Shown: positions 60,391 through 60,800 of the stretch, one piece after another
Layout of the letters: each line of letters opens with the position of its first letter
How positions within the stretch are numbered: position 1 is the stretch's first letter
NCBI GenBank assembly: GCA_017937485.1
Contig: JAGBDN010000010.1
Span: 1 to 60,800, forward strand
Origin: Thermoguttaceae bacterium
GTDB lineage: Bacteria > Planctomycetota > Planctomycetia > Pirellulales > Thermoguttaceae
Length of the DNA stretch: 60,800 bases
Direction: 5' to 3'
Position numbers and translations under genes: made by a program
The notes under the pieces: generated by a model
Seen by the model: the letters and a program-made list of their open reading frames with translations, nothing else
Database searches by the model: none
Told to the model about the DNA's origin: nothing

Positions 60391-60469
60391 TGTCCGTCCC
60401 CTCTCCGTCGCTCCGTGTTTGCGGACGACGCGCCGCTTTTAAATCGCGCCGCCGAAGATTTTAATCGTC

Positions 60470-60498
60470 ATTATACAAAAGTCGCGAGCGCGACGCAA
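60470..60498 (-). promoter_or_regulatory. Promoter of the SUMF1 gene
   Basis: On the minus strand TTGCGT (60493-60498), 17 bp, TATAAT (60470-60475), with a leader of about 75 bases. Confidence 0.7.
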
Positions 60499-60673
60499 CC
60501 GCCGCCCGCGTTTTTCCCCTATTTCGTTTATATTCGCCAATTTTCACGTCAAACCGACGTTTCGCCGCGCTCGCGTTCCCTCCGACGTCGCCCGTTCGCT
60601 CAATTTCGGCGCGACAAAGTCCTCGCTCTCCGCGCGTCAACAAACGCCAACCGCTCAATCCCTCAAAAGCCTC

Positions 60674-60800
60674 AAGAAGCCAAAGAAGCCAAAGAAGCCA
60701 AAGAAGCCAAAGAAGCCAAAGAAGCCAAAGAAGCCAAAGAAGCCAAAGAAGCCAAAGAAGCCAAAGAAGCCAAAGAAGCCAAAGAAGCCAAAGAAGCCAA
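60674..60800. repeat. 9-bp tandem repeat (AAGAAGCCA) reaching the window edge
   Basis: Fourteen identical copies run from 60674 to the last base. Because 9 is a multiple of three, it could encode Lys-Lys-Pro or Glu-Ala-Lys repeats on the plus strand, but no start codon with a ribosome binding site was found upstream. On the minus strand one frame would be Leu-Ala-Ser repeats ending at a TGA. True length is unknown because the window stops inside it. Confidence 0.95.

Noticed and set aside
1..60800. CRISPR arrays, insertion sequences or prophage genes
   Set aside because: All repeats found are coding, tandem without spacers, or single duplications; no transposase, integrase or Cas motif was seen.

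Overview
This window reads as a planctomycete chromosome segment (phylum Planctomycetota). The clearest markers are a DUF1559 prepilin-like protein (42864-44009), a cysteine-rich YTV-repeat cell-wall protein (18711-20783), a DUF1207 outer-membrane protein, small CpReg-type lipoproteins, a ThiD2-ThiE fusion, an ExbB/ExbD-like pair of planctomycete type and a FlgI-like lipoprotein. BspA-type leucine-rich-repeat proteins next to a serpin suggest a host- or gut-associated lineage, but that is inference. Coding is strongly biased to CG-ending codons and avoids TTA, CTA and TCA. This leaves many long antisense reading frames that are not genes.

Layout. 58-6569 (minus strand): lysA, two GYF_2-domain proteins, a polyprenyl diphosphate synthase, folE and a small conserved protein. 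7154-9802 (plus): infA and the FlgI-like lipoprotein. 10012-10998 (minus): pfkA, whose 3' end is partly duplicated downstream. 11253-14803 (minus): a four-gene operon of membrane/coiled-coil proteins containing a sigma-region-2-like protein. 15151-17861 (minus): an aminotransferase, queF and an orphan parA. 18711-28722 (plus, with one minus-strand tRNA-Gly): the YTV protein, a DUF89 phosphatase, rex, a very large OstA/LptA-like protein, a methyltransferase and a Tat-exported nucleoside hydrolase-like protein. 28898-42058 (minus): a shortened SecA, three LRR_5 proteins, a lipoprotein, a serpin and a membrane pyrophosphatase. 42864-54178 (plus): DUF1559, a lipoprotein, DUF3754, ThiD2-ThiE, DUF1207, the ExbB/ExbD-like pair and a conserved hypothetical. 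54370-60390 (minus): a caspase-Sel1 protein, tRNA-Gln and a tandem SUMF1-domain protein. A 9-bp tandem repeat runs off the right edge.

Regulation. Most transcription units have a readable housekeeping promoter of the form TTGACG/TTGCG-(16 to 18 bp)-TAtAAT or TAAAAT, and most end in a hairpin with a T tract. Genes usually carry an AGGAG-type ribosome binding site, and this let several starts be corrected.

Most unusual points: (1) an LRR gene and an unrelated serpin gene that share promoter, leader, terminator and signal peptide, as if an export cassette had been copied onto new cargo; (2) a MotA/ExbB-type channel whose partner lacks the expected membrane aspartate; (3) a secreted or anchored caspase with 13 Sel1 repeats beside a tandem SUMF1 protein that lacks the usual cysteine pair; (4) a sigma-region-2-only protein, started by TTG, inside a membrane-protein operon; (5) a phosphofructokinase with Asn in place of the GGDGS aspartate. 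None of these could be checked by database search here.
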